Positions 43,677 to 54,865 of a stretch of DNA of 64,000 nucleotides are shown here, in pieces. The stretch is from Ariolimax columbianus. Its lineage: Eukaryota; Mollusca; Gastropoda; Stylommatophora; Arionidae. Numbering within the stretch: the first letter of the stretch is position 1; every line of letters starts with the position of its first letter. The stretch covers positions 59,932,331-59,996,330 of the forward strand of contig JAVGWX010000009.1 of the NCBI GenBank assembly GCA_036924085.1, given 5' to 3'. Both the position numbers and the translations under genes were made by a program. A model generated the notes under the pieces. That model was not told the origin of the DNA. It made no database searches and saw only the letters and a program-made list of their open reading frames with translations.

Positions 43677-45838
43677 AACAAGAACAAGAATAGCACCACT
43701 GCCTCACAGAGAGCATGTCGTAATAGGCGACTAGCTGTGACATGGCATAACACCGGTCACGATTACGTGGTTTGTTTAGAGCAGTATAGATAGAGCCTTA
43801 CATGGTGTGAGTCTACTATGCTCTAGTGTTTGAGCCAATTAAGATGAACTCGCACATTGGTTAGCCACCCAACGCAACGGAGGAGCATTAAGCTGATCAA
43901 GCCTAGTCCGCTAAGCAGGAAATCCTTCTCTCGGCTATATCCAGCTCATACCAGAGCTGAGATCTGCATATGGGCATCTGCTCCTGTAGAAGTACAGGTC
44001 GACTAAGAACGTCCGAATGTAATAGGTGTATTTTCTGGACAGGCTACATGGAAATGAAAATGGTCCCAGGCTATCCGCTGCTTTCTTTAGCTATACGCAA
44101 GTGGACGTCTCAAATCGTATGAAGAACAAGATGTGTACATACAGTAGACAACATCAGAGAAGTTTTAGTAAAAAACCCGGTTGTATCTGAACACTTTTTC
44201 AAAGCAATATCTACCACACCTTAACAAGAATTTGTAGTTATACCATTACCACTGTAATTAATCTGCTTTAAATCTCTGTGTCCGGCCGCGTATCCCGAGC
44301 TCAGGAAGAACACGGAAGACAGCAACGATAAGAGAGACCGATTGTGTCTGTGTGTATAATATAAACAAGCCGAGGACTGAATATCCAAACGGATCAGGCA
44401 GGAAAAGCCCGGCTGAAATAATTGCCTACCACTAAATGCCGAAGGTGATTATGCAAATTGTGGAGCGAACAAAGACGGAGATTGAAGCTGCTTCGTTAAG
44501 CGTTTATTTCCAAGACCTTGAACCTTTCCTTTTAAAACTAAATTGGGAACGAAAAAATAAGAAAAGCAAACAAGATAGAACAGTGCGAGACACAAAGAAA
44601 ACTAAAATTACGGGGATGGGAGGCAAGGAAATTGGGTTTTTAGAGCGCGATTTATAAGTCTGAGAAAGATGCAGGGAAAGCCATAAAACTGAAACAAATA
44701 CGGGGTGGTGTAATGTGACCTGGGCTATTTCATACCCCACCCTCAGCCTTCTTTCTATCACCACTGCTAGCAGTGTCTACTAGCGTGTGCAACAGGAATA
44801 TAGAAAACATACTGATCAATTGTTTGTGAGTAATCGTATGGGAAATTCAAGCTAAACTCTAACCTTGAGAGAAAATGGTGGTCCACCCAAGTGCAATGCA
44901 AGAATTAACGCGTCTCTTTCACGGAAAACTTTCTTTCTTTTTTTGTTGAATAACGTTAAGGCAGACACACTATACGCGGTTCAGATACATTATACAAGAT
45001 TGAGCGGCTATTTTTTCCGTTTCTTTTATTTTCTTAAGTTTATCTTTATTTTACGCGGCGAGACGAAAAAAAAACCAAAAAAATTGCGGAGTGCAGTTGT
45101 TAAAGGAAGAACATCTTGCGCCTTTTTCATTCTGCGCTAGTTTCTCAATCAAGACGCGGAAAAGGCCTGGGAATTGAGCTAGGCAATGTTTTGATGGAAG
45201 AACACGGTGAGTGTTTTCAAATGTATGCTACCAAAGAAACACCTTGGGATTTCTTTTTGATCTCTGTTGTTATAATTACATTTGATTACTAAAGAATTAA
45301 AATGCATCTGTATTTCATTGAGAAAGTTTTTGTGTGTGTGTGCGTTATACATTAGAGATATCTAAACCATTTTTTGCAGATGCCATACGTGAGTATACTT
45401 ATCGCGTTCGGAGCATACCTAGTGTTTAGGTGGTTGATGTCGCTTCGCATCAGCATTTTTACCAAGGTCAAACTATTGTCTCACTACACTTTCGGCACGA
45501 ATCAATATAACCTAAATCATACTAAGTAAATACTAGTGTAAACCACACCCAAAAGGATCACTTGTTGGCCGTAATGTGGAGATTGGAAAGCCGTTTGACT
45601 ACTTTACTCATGGGTCAATTAAAGACCCACACAATAATTGGTTACAGCCATTTTAATGTTGGATCACAGAAGAAAACATAAGTGAGCTTGTAGAGAGGTA
45701 GAAATTGTCAGAGTACTTAATTGTAATTACACTTTTATGAAAATGGCATTATTGGCCGAGACTTGACATTTATGTCGCTCATCTTCTACAATGGGGCATG
45801 TCAGGTCTGGTGGTGGGATGGACAATCCCCATTTAAGA
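43677..45838. other. No gene recognised
   Basis: About 2.1 kb of mixed DNA. The frames at 44436-44657 and 44865-45140 are low-complexity (Lys- or Phe-rich) and show no domain. No repeat family of this window occurs here. Confidence 0.4.
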
Positions 45839-46150
45839 AACACAAAGATGTAAGTGGTTACATAATCCACATTGCCATCTAGTATAAATCGTTTGAGCCT
45901 TTGTGTTCTGTACTACTCTGCATATTTTTCTGAGGTGGGTGACAATTGTCATCTGATATAAATCGTTAGGTTTTGAGTACAAGCTGTCATTTATTTCTGA
46001 CATTGTCATCTGGTGTAAATTATGCGAGCCTTTGTGTACTACCTGTCATATATTTCTGAGGTGGGTAACATTGTTATCTTGTGAAATCGTTAGTCTTTGT
46101 GTACTCACAGTCATACATTTTCTGAAGTGGGTGACATGTTTGGTACACCT
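45839..46150. repeat. Array of about 90-bp units
   Basis: Three to four diverged units with ACATTGTCATCTGGTNTAAA, GAGCCTTTGTGTACTACCTG and ATATTTCTGAGGTGGGTGAC. Confidence 0.7.
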
Positions 46151-46845
46151 TTCTGTCCCTAGATGTAGTCATGTTTATATTTTACAACGGATAACCGATG
46201 TATGCAGAACGGGAATTGCGATAGTTTCTCTTTCCTGAACAAACTAGCGCCATTTACCCCAATCCAGCCAGACGGTAAGAAAATGACAAGCTCGCTAAGC
46301 CTTAAATACACTTGTACATATTGGTCGATATGTGACGTTCATTCCAAGAAAAACAGCGAGCTAAATTTGAAATAGCGTTTACTGGTTTGGGTTTGGTACA
46401 AAAATGTAAACAGGCCCAAATAATGTGATTCGCACATTCAGAAAATATTCGCATGAAACTTTAATCATACGTTCAAAAATGTTAATAATTATATTAGATA
46501 TGATTCTCACATTTAGTGTTGGTTTGTGATCCATAGATGAAGTGTGAAGGACAAAGAGCAGATGGAACTTTCTTAGTGGGGAATTCACAACGATGGTCAA
46601 AATAAAAAATGCAAGATTAGATACAGTTCGAACTCACGTTCAAAAGTAAACTATTTGGATTAAAGCAACCTATGTTCAAATGTGAACTAGACGGATTAAA
46701 GCAATCCATGTTCAAATGTGAAATAGGTAGCACAGTGCTTAGTGCACTGGTTTGCCAGCCATTTTCCCGATATGCCACACTCACACTGGCATGTTAGTGT
46801 GATCTTCACTTTTTTTTACTATGCTGAAACGAAGAGAGCTGCAGA
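46151..46845. other. No gene recognised
   Basis: AT-rich DNA; a 39-bp motif TTCAAATGTGAACTAG/GATTAAAGCAA is repeated two to three times at about 46640-46725. Confidence 0.4.
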
Positions 46846-47395
46846 GAAGTGTGTCAAATGGAAAGGCATGCTAAGACAACATTTCAGCTAGCCTTAGAAC
46901 TGATCAACTAGAGGATATTGTCCAACGGAGAGACATGCTCAAAGAACATTACAACCAGTTTTAGGACTAATCAGCCAGAGTATTGGGTTAAATGGAGAGA
47001 CATGCTCAAAAAACCTTACAACCAGTATTAAGACTGATCAACTAGAGGTTAGTGTCCAGCGGAGAAATATGCTCAAAGAACATTACAACCAGTCTTAGGA
47101 CTAATCAGCCAGAATTATTGAGTCAAATGAAGAGATTTGCTCAAATAACCTTACAGCCAGTATTAGAACTGATCAACCTGAGGATATGGTCACATGGTGA
47201 GACACGCTCAGACAACCTTGTAACCAGTCGTATGGCTGATCAACCAGATCATTGGGTAAAATGGAGAGACGTGCTCAAGACAATCTTAGAGCCAGTCTTA
47301 GAACTGATCAACCAGATTATTGGGTAAAATGGTTAGACATGCTCAAGACAACCTTAGAGCCAGTCTTGGGATTGTTCAACCAGAGGATAATAAGC
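46846..47395. repeat. Minisatellite, unit about 70-75 bp
   Basis: About seven units with TGGAGAGACATGCTCAAAGA, ACCTTACAACCAGTNTTAGG and CTGATCAACCAGA modules, diverged from each other. An open frame crosses the array without coding evidence. Confidence 0.8.
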
Positions 47396-48138
47396 ATGTA
47401 TGCCTATTTTGTATTTTTATGACGATTCATGTCGTGTGTTATTTAATTCCTAAGTGGTTTGTGCAGCCGCAACATAAATAAACTAAGTCTCTTCTAGTAT
47501 TAGTTTTCATTAACTATGTACATGGTCGAAGTATGCAAAATTGTATCCACCATATTGTCACTAAGATTGAAAACATTTCTTGATGTTTGTGACTGCCATT
47601 ACGTCATCAAAGATCAGTTGTCTAATACTCTAGATGATAGTTTTATTAGTCAGCAAGAACTGGTGTCAGGGCTGGGACCACTTATCATTATTTCTCTTCC
47701 AGAGCAGTTAGTGACCATACGTGTCAAAAACTAGCGAAATGCGACCACGACAATTTGATATGCTCACTTAATATTGCCCTCCAATATGACACTATACATA
47801 AAATAATGAACGTAATTCAAAACAACATTATGACTGACATTTGTAGTTTCAGAATCGCTGACACATAGGTCATCTTTCAGATGTCCCGCGGATATGTTTC
47901 GATCGCTTTATACAAATGTTTTTGACATTCTTCTTTCGGTATGTCTGACTAAATGCAAAATTCAAATACGTGCAGCTCTGACATTGTCTTATAGATCTTT
48001 GATCTAGTGTTGAAGCTGCAGGGTTATAGCGCAACAACATTAGGAAGATATAATGATACATGAAACTTGCCACTTACAGACAATATTTCCATGCCATCAA
48101 ATTCATAATTTATCTGTGAAATGTGAATTGTTCGTGAT
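47396..48138. other. No gene recognised
   Basis: No supportable features. Confidence 0.35.
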
Positions 48139-48535
48139 CAATGTGCCGAGCAGTGCATGAGCTCTAGTGGTCTACCATCCAAAACTGACTTCTAGCGTCA
48201 GCTAGAGACCCAGAGCTGCCAAGACCTTTTCCCACATCCACGGCAGACAAGCTAAAGAAATCATCGAAGAGGAAAGATTAAACCATTACCCAATATGGCA
48301 GACAAGCTAAAGAGACGTCATTGAAGAGGAAAGACTAAACCGTTACCCAAAAATGCCTGCGCAAGTCGGATGTGTCGGACCGAAAAGTGCATGTAATGCA
48401 GTTAAACTGTAAACTACGACACAACGCGTTCCATTCGCCGTACTACATCCTGTAACTTGCAAAGCCCTTTTCAAGGCTTTGTAGCAAGCGTTTGAGAACA
48501 ATCGGCGAAGAAGAACGACGAAGAAGAAAGAAGAG
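48139..48535 (+). repeat. SINE-A copy, plus orientation, with GAA tail
   Basis: Head side ATGTGCCGAGCAGTGCATGA, then CCAAGACCTTTTCCCACATC, a short internal duplication (CAGACAAGCTAAAGA twice, 48243-48312), the core GCAAGTCGGATGTGTCGG at 48361-48378, ACAACGCGTTCCATTC, and a GAAGAAGAA-type tail at about 48505-48535. It is more diverged than the other copies. Confidence 0.7.
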
Positions 48536-48884
48536 GAATTGTTTTGTGCTTAAAGTCAGTTTCTAGAGGTCGCTCGTTTAATTTTTTTAGTAATAAACAA
48601 ATTTCTTGCAAAGATTTTGAAGAAAAGCGACCAGTGTTCATACCGAAACACACGTCGCGAGCATAATTTTCTTTTCCTGTAATAGCGACTACACGAACAT
48701 GCCTTCAATAATACCAGCATAATAGCAGACTAGCTATTGGCACGTGATGAAATATTATCCACACTTCTCATCGCGTGTCTGCTATCCGGGATTGATCAAT
48801 ACTAATGGATTCCAACGCATTCAGTATTGCATCATAGTACAGCATTAGGAGCTTGCGCGCAAGCGTCTCACACCGGGGATTTCA
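48536..48884. other. No gene recognised
   Basis: No supportable features. Confidence 0.35.
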
Positions 48885-49515
48885 CATATGTTTGGTAACA
48901 GGAGAGTATTATATCCAGGAACATAAAACACATATGTTTGGTAACAGGAGAGTATTATATCCAGGAACGTGAAAAACATATGTCTGGTAAATTAACTCAT
49001 TGCATTACTGCCTTAGGGGTGTGAGATATTAGCGATCTCACATTTAAAAGGCTCGGCTATATGAGGGCGGTAGCCATCTCCTCTCCCTCGCCTTTTACTT
49101 ACCGGACTGAACTGGTACCCATTTAAGGCTGGGTCGACCCGGGGAATGAGCCCAGGACCACTCATATGCGAGGCCACCGCGCTAACCACTGCGCTACGCA
49201 GCTCAACTTTGGTAATAGGAGAGTATTATATCCAGGAACGTGAAACACATATGTTTGGTAACAGGAGAGTATTATATCCAGAAGCATAAAACACATATGT
49301 TTAATAACAGGAGACTAATATATCAAGGAAGGTGAAACACATATGTTTGGTAACAGGAGAGTATTATATCCAGGAACATAAAACACATATGTTTGGTAAC
49401 AGGAGAGTATTATATCCAGGAACGTGAAAAACATATGTCTGGTAACAGGAGAGTAATATATCCAGGGACATGAAACACATATGTTTGGTAACAGGAGACT
49501 ATTATATCCAGGAAC
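48885..49515. repeat. 46-bp minisatellite, left part
   Basis: Units ACACATATGTTTGGTAACAG plus GAGAGTATTATATCCAGGAA and CGTGAA, period 46 bp. Interrupted by a SINE at about 48988-49206 and by the 28S-headed retroposon from 49516; it resumes at 51154. Confidence 0.92.
48988..49206 (-). repeat. tRNA-headed SINE (type B), copy 2, inside the 46-bp array
   Basis: The minus strand reads GCTGCGTAGCGCAGTGGTTA at about 49184-49203 and GGTCCTGGGCTCATTCCCCG at about 49142-49161, a tRNA-like A/B box pair. The remainder to about 48988 is the body. Array units abut both sides. A short TGGTAA on both flanks may be the target duplication, but the array itself contains that motif. Confidence 0.75.
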
Positions 49516-49538
49516 CCTCTATTGATTCGTTGGGTCTA

Positions 49539-49841
49539 GTTGAACAGAAGAGAGCAGGTCGTGGTCTTCAGACTTCGCACTGGCCACAATAGACTGAGGT
49601 ACCACCTATTCAACAAATTGAAGATATTTGGCACTGACGAATGCCCGTGTGGTACCGGGAAAATGACCGCTGAGCATTTGCTGCAAAACTGCCCGACTTT
49701 CGAGGATGAGAGAGAGCAGATGTGGCCATCACCAGTGGCAACACTAGACAAGCTCTATGGCAGTGTCGATAGCTTCAGGATGACCGCCGCTTTTTTCGAA
49801 AAAATAAAAGTCGATGTCTGACAGCGTAAGAATAAGAAGAA
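49539..49841 (+). mobile_element. Family 1 LINE, copy D, extreme 3' end
   Basis: Flanked by a 15-bp target duplication GATTCGTTGGGTCTA (49524-49538 and 49842-49856) that lies in the 28S-derived sequence. Only the last 90 codons remain: NRREQVVVFRLRTGHNRLRY, then the zinc cluster in which GCTDEC is FGTDEC and one Cys is therefore lost, and a stop at 49819-49821. Its tail GACAGCGTAAGAATAAGAAG differs from copies A and B. Confidence 0.9.
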
Positions 49842-49856
49842 GATTCGTTGGGTCTA

Positions 49857-50328
49857 ATAATGAACGGGTGCTGGTATTAGACCCCCGGAAGACAGGTCAG
49901 TTTTACCCTACTATTGACAGGGCGTTGCTACGGTAATCCTGCTCATTTCGAGAGGAATCGCTAGTCGCAGACATTTGGTACACGTGCTAGGCTGATAAGC
50001 CAACAGGGCGAGGCTATCATCTGAGGGAGTACGGCCGAACGCCTCTAAGCCGGAATCCCGCCCAAAATCTCAGGACCACTGCGATGGGAGGCTACGATAT
50101 GGTCGGGATCTGGGGCTCGTGCCTCAGCCCCACAATCGAGCCGCAGAAAGAGGTCTCTGCCGTCCGCTGATCAAAGCGGGCGGGAAGCTGCCCGATATTC
50201 ACCCTATACGGCGATGAGGTGTGAAATCACTAGGAGAAGACTTAGTTCTCGGTCGGGGTGTCGTAAGCAGTAGAGCAGCCACCTCACTGTGAACTGTTGA
50301 GACGCAACCCTTGATCATGAGATATGTC
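49857..50328 (+). pseudogene. 28S rRNA 3'-end fragment in the retroposon
   Basis: The sequence includes GACAGGTCAGTTTTACCCTA at 49894, CGAGAGGAATCGCTAGTCGC at 49949 (a mutated sarcin-ricin strand region), GCTGATAAGCC, GAACGCCTCTAAGCCGGAAT at 50038 and the terminal helix region GGTCGGGGTGTCGTAAGCAG at about 50253-50272. The 28S end lies near 50328. It differs from copy 1 at many sites, so the two were not inserted or duplicated together recently. Confidence 0.85.
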
Positions 50329-50815
50329 CGCACACCAGGCGAACAACATCTCCGTACCATTACCAGGCTTGTCCCCTGGTTAAATGCACTCATTCGAGAG
50401 GAATCGCAGGTCGCTGACATTTGGTCCACGTGCTTGGTTGATAAGCCAATGGTGCAAAGCTACCATCGGAGGGACTACGGCCGAACGCCTCTAAGCCAGA
50501 GTCCCGCCCTAAATCTCAGCACCGCTGTGATGGGAGGCTACGATATGGTTGGGACCTAGGGCTCCCGTCTCAGCCCGGCTCCGTCGAGCCGCAGAAATGC
50601 GCCTGGTTAAATGCACTCCTGCCTCGCTCTTTACGTCTGTCTGCTATCAGTCATCCCAATGGACGCAGAAGAGATGCAGTCCAGCGGACATTGCACCTCT
50701 GCCCTACTGTGACAACCTCCCTGGTGGCGGGGAATGCTAGGCGTGCCATCACTGCAGATAAATAAAGGGAGCAAAAAGATACCTCACTCACATGCATATG
50801 CTACGTTTCTGGCAG
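50329..50815 (+). repeat. Post-28S spacer segment with inserted 28S piece
   Basis: Matches 1-269 of the window on the opposite strand. At 50392-50601 a second 28S piece (CGAGAGGAATCGCAGGTCGC to the CGAGCCGCAGAAA area) interrupts it and is bracketed by the 17-bp direct repeat CCTGGTTAAATGCACTC (50375-50391 and 50602-50618), like a target duplication or a template-switch scar. Confidence 0.75.
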
Positions 50816-51153
50816 GACGTGACGAACCTGAGACACAATCACACTGGACTGCCTCTCTTCCGGGATAGTACAAACAAGTAAATAGTCCATCATATCATAT
50901 CATATCATTGCCAAACCCTATAGACACGAGTGGGGAACACTCGATAGTCCTGCAAGACAACTTCCCTAAGAGAGTCAACTCTGACCAAAAACAACTGCTG
51001 CCTTGCAAATAGGCTGGGGACAGCCAAAGGCTAAGGAGGGCATCCCTACAGAAACGCCTGTTGAAATCGGATGCACTGAGCCACAGGCTTAACAAAATAA
51101 AACAGTGCAACGTATATCGCTGTAAACAGCGTACGATGAAGAAGAAGAAGAAG
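50816..51153 (+). repeat. 3' part of the retroposon with SINE core and GAAG tail
   Basis: Holds an (ATCAT)n stretch at 50886-50905, then the core GTTGAAATCGGATGCACTGA at 51060-51079, resembling SINE-A and SINE-D cores. It ends GCTGTAAACAGCGTACGATG followed by GAAGAAG repeats. The terminal CAGCGTACGA plus GAA tail is close to the family 1 LINE end. Confidence 0.65.
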
Positions 51154-51350
51154 ATATCCAGGAACGTGAAACACGTATGTTTGGTAACAGGAGAGTATTA
51201 TATCCAGGAACGTGAAACACATATGTTTGGTAACAGGAGAGTATTATATCCCGGAGCATGAAACACATATGTTTGGTAACAGGAGAGTATTATATCCCGG
51301 AACATGAAACACATATGTTTGGTAACAGGAGAGTATTATATTCTGCAACG
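51154..51350. repeat. 46-bp minisatellite, right part
   Basis: Four more units continuing the array of 48885-49515, ending near 51350. Confidence 0.92.
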
Positions 51351-51900
51351 TGACAAAAAGGAAGAAAAAAGTGTAAGTTTGCTAACATTATAGCAAAGAA
51401 AAATAAATGTACTGCTTCAAGACAGCAGCCAGATTTATTTCCTCCCAACTAAATTTAACGGATGTAAAGGGCATGGAATATAGATTGCAAACGGATTCAG
51501 CTCATAAAGTTTTCGCTGCTTGAAATTAAAACATCCTGATATGTTTGCTGTGTTATAATATCACTGCCTCTAGCATTTGCTAAAGTCTAGCTCATAGTCA
51601 TCTATAAGGCAGCAAGCTATGATTTTTGCATGATTTTCTTCTGCAACGCTCTCAATCAGTAACAATCTGGAGTCGAGTTTACAGACATAGAATAATATGC
51701 TTCACGTTTTGTGTCAGTCAGAATAGATTGCTTTCCCTAGTTGTCCATTCGTTGAATCATCACATATGTTCTTATACAAATATATAACGTTTCAATGCCC
51801 AGTGTCTCTATTTGTTAATAGATGTTTGACAAGAAAGTGGTCAAAGTCAGCAATTAATTCAATAAAAACTAGAAAGTTTCAAATTTTTATGTGCACCAAA
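51351..51900. other. No gene recognised
   Basis: AT-rich DNA without features. Confidence 0.35.
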
Positions 51901-51904
51901 TTCT

Positions 51905-52920
51905 CCACATAGGACCCGGAAACTACAAGGTATTACATCTCAGAAAAACTTAAGGTACTACAGCTCATAGACACTCCTAGGTATTACAGCTCAGAGAAAT
52001 TCCAAGGTATTACAGCTCAGAGAAACTCAAAGGTATTACAGCTCATAGAAACTCCAAGGTATTACAGATCAAAGAAACTCCAAGGCATTACAGCTCAGAG
52101 AAACTCCAAGGTATTACAGATCAAAGAAACTCCAAGGTATTACAGCTCAGAGAAACTCCAAGGTATTACTGATCAGAGAAATGCCAAGGTATTACAGCTC
52201 AGAGAAACTCCAAGGCATTACAGCTCAGAGCAAGGTATTACTAATCAGAGAAATTCCAAGGTATTACTGATCAGAGAAACTCCAAGGTGTTACTGATCAG
52301 AGAAACTCCAAGATTTTTACAGATCAGAGAAACTCCAAGGCGTTACAGCTCAGAGCAAGGTATTACTGATCAGAGAAATTCCAAGGTGTTACTGTTCAGA
52401 GAAACTCCAAGGTGTTACAGATCAGAGAAACTCCAAGGCATTACAGCTCAGAGCAAGGTATTACTGATCAGAAAAACTCCAAGGTATTACTGATCAGAGA
52501 AACTCCAAGGTATTATAGCTCAGAAAAACTCCAATGTATTACAGCTCAGAGAAACTCCAAGGTATTACAGCTCAGAGAAACTCCAAGGTATTACAGCTCA
52601 GAGAAACTCCAAGGTATTACAGATCAGAGAAATTCCAAGGTATTACAGATCAGAGAAACTCCAAGGTATTACAGCTCAGCGATACTCCAAGGTATTACTG
52701 ATCAGAGAAACTCCAAGGTATTACAGCTCAGAGAAACTCCAAGGTATTACAGCTCAGAGAAACGCCAAGGTATTACAGCTCAGAGAAACTCCAAGGTATT
52801 ACAGCTCAGAGAAACTCCAAGGTATTACAGCTCAGAGAAACTCCAAGGTATTACAGCTCAGAGAAACTCCAAGGTACTACAGCTCAGAGAAACTCAAAGG
52901 TTTTACAGCTCAGAGAAAAG
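51905..52920. repeat. 25-bp minisatellite, about 40 units
   Basis: Unit AACTCCAAGGTATTACAGCT plus CAGAG, with ACAGCT/ACAGAT/ACTGAT variants and a few shortened units. All three plus frames can stay open because the unit lacks frame-compatible stops; the 191-codon frame at 52412-52987 with RETPRYYSSEKLQGITAQ repeats is such a frame. I see no start context or domain supporting a protein. Confidence 0.93.
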
Positions 52921-53575
52921 AGCCGCCAGAGAAAAACACACAACGTACGACAATCCAACAGCAGTTTCCACACATCAGTGTCCATAGTCCAGCAGTCTGG
53001 CGTGTTAGGATTGGACTGTTCAGAAATATGAGAACACATCTCGCAGCTCGTCTCATGATGCTATCATCATCGGTTGCGATGACCGACTACTGCTACAGCA
53101 GTATCCAACCAACACAGAACACTGTGCCAAAACTATTGTTCTCTAGAAAACTGTATCTTGTTTATTGGAGATTACTTTCCATTCCAAGACTAAAATTCAG
53201 ACATACGAATCCCATACATACAAACCCTGAAAATCGCCGTATCGAGAGGTGGCACGAATTGGTGCAGGCCCCAGAGATGGAACATCGGGAGGAACCTGCT
53301 TCTGGACATCATCTACCATACACAACATGTAAGTCGCTGAACAGACTCCGAACTGTTGTAACCCGGTGCAAGAGGAATATGAAGCGATGGGGATACACAA
53401 ATGATGACACATGTGGTTGCGGCACAATACAGGACCCAGACCACCTGATGACCTGCCCCAACCTCCAGGAAACATGCAATAGGTGCGACATGCTGCAGGC
53501 AAATGACAATGGCAATCCATGTCGCTGAATACTGGATGCAAAACATATAACGTGGTGCTTGGACACGGAAAGTAA
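52921..53575 (+). pseudogene. Jockey-like family 2, 3' terminal copy
   Basis: Frame 53028-53528 (166 codons) covers the C-terminal region: RRIERWHELVQAPEMEHREE, TCKSLNRLRTVVTRCKRNMK, RWGYTNDDTCGCGTIQDPDH, LMTCPNL. The CxC...H...C arrangement (CGCGTIQDPDHLMTC) is the zinc-like end of this family. It ends with GACACGGAAAGTAAG and a (GTAA)n-like tail at about 53565-53580. It matches the end of the 8.1-10.4 kb copy. The RT core is absent. The left edge lies directly at the end of the 25-bp array. Confidence 0.8.
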
Positions 53576-53580
53576 GTAAG

Positions 53581-54100
53581 TACTTTCCATCGACGAAGCA
53601 AATACGGCAATTTAGCATTTCTTGGGCTACGCTTAATGGGGGTCTTCTGAATTATTGAGAGATGTTTCCAATCATCTGTTGCCTAGCACAATTTAAATGA
53701 TGGAAGCAATTTACAAAGGAAACATAACACTTTTTCAGTAGATTTGGAAAACAAAAGCTAGTCATAACAGAATGTCTCGTCACTACTTTTAATTAGTTTA
53801 CTGTAGAAACTAGATTGCGACATATCCTCACAATATGTTGTTTAACTTTATAAACACGGCATTATTTTTTAAATGGTCTTCCAATTATGACAGTCTTACA
53901 GACCATTGTCTATTCAAAATTCAACGCCATCTTCAGATATAATTCCACGGAATCCCTTCTGGATCATTTGACGTCCTATCATTTCAACTGAATTACAATA
54001 TCAGTTTCAAAAATGAAACCATCTGCAGCTTATGAAATTTCGCGTCAATCAACAGAAGTCGACTGCTTTTTTAAAATTTGCAAGCTCATCTGCAAATAAA
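53581..54100. other. No gene recognised
   Basis: AT-rich; no features. Confidence 0.35.
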
Positions 54101-54365
54101 ATTTGCCTGGACAGTCAATAATAAATAACATAACATTATTTGCCTGGACAGTCAATAATAATCGACATAACATTATTTGCCTGGACAGTCAATAATAATC
54201 GACATAACATTATTTTTCTGGACAGTCAATAATAATCGACATAACATTATTTGTCTGGACAGTCAATAATAATCGACATAATATTTTTTGTTTGGATAGT
54301 CAATAATAATCGACATAACATTATTTGTCTGGACAGTCAATAATAATCGACATAACATTATTTCA
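54101..54365. repeat. 37-bp minisatellite
   Basis: About seven units of TGGACAGTCAATAATAATCG plus ACATAACATTATTTGCC, with few changes. Confidence 0.92.
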
Positions 54366-54615
54366 CAATTGGCCAAATCAATATGACGATCAACACTGAT
54401 ATCGCCAGCTATTGGAATTTCATTCAAATCGCCAACCTCCAGCTGTTCATTTGTAGGCTGAACTACCACTTCAGATGTTCACGTAGATTTAGCAGTCGAC
54501 AAAAACATGTCCTACTGGGGAAGAAGTCTACTGTTAGACGCGGCATATACAAGATTACACTGGCGTTTATGTACGCAGTTTTTATGATATCGTTTGTAAC
54601 ATACACCTACGTTTA
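54366..54615. other. No gene recognised
   Basis: Short unremarkable stretch; the open frame leads into the TA tract. Confidence 0.3.
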
Positions 54616-54617
54616 TA

Positions 54618-54690
<73 letters not shown>
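54616..54690. repeat. (TA)n microsatellite
   Basis: Almost pure TA tract. Confidence 0.95.
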
Positions 54691-54691
<1 letters not shown>

Positions 54692-54865
54692 GATGATGAA
54701 TGTACGCACTCCATATATTAACAATAGCAGCGAAACGTGCTTTGTACAATTACACTGAGTAACACTATATTCTGTAGAATTACAGCTGTCTACCGGCAGT
54801 TACACAGCATGACGTGTAGCCAATATAAGCTTACACACTAGCTATAGCTCGGAGTGTTTAAATGT

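Larger units (their letters stand above)
49516..51153 (+). mobile_element. 28S-headed composite retroposon with GAAG tail
   Basis: Bounded on both sides by ATATCCAGGAAC (49504-49515 and 51154-51165), which is either a 12-bp target duplication or array sequence split by the insertion. Order inside: 28S 3'-end sequence (with family 1 copy D inserted), post-28S spacer, an internally duplicated 28S piece, a unique middle, a core shared with the SINEs, and (GAAG)n at about 51137-51153. This organisation and tail point to RNA-mediated insertion. Confidence 0.7.

Noticed and set aside
48885..49515. CRISPR-like array of 46-bp units
   Set aside because: Repeats are contiguous minisatellite units without unique spacers.
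49857..50328. Site-specific R2-type element in 28S
   Set aside because: The 28S target site of R2 lies further upstream in 28S and is not present; the only RT sequence here is copy D, which has its own target duplication and belongs to a non-specific family.
51905..52920. CRISPR array
   Set aside because: Units are contiguous with no spacers, and the context is eukaryotic.
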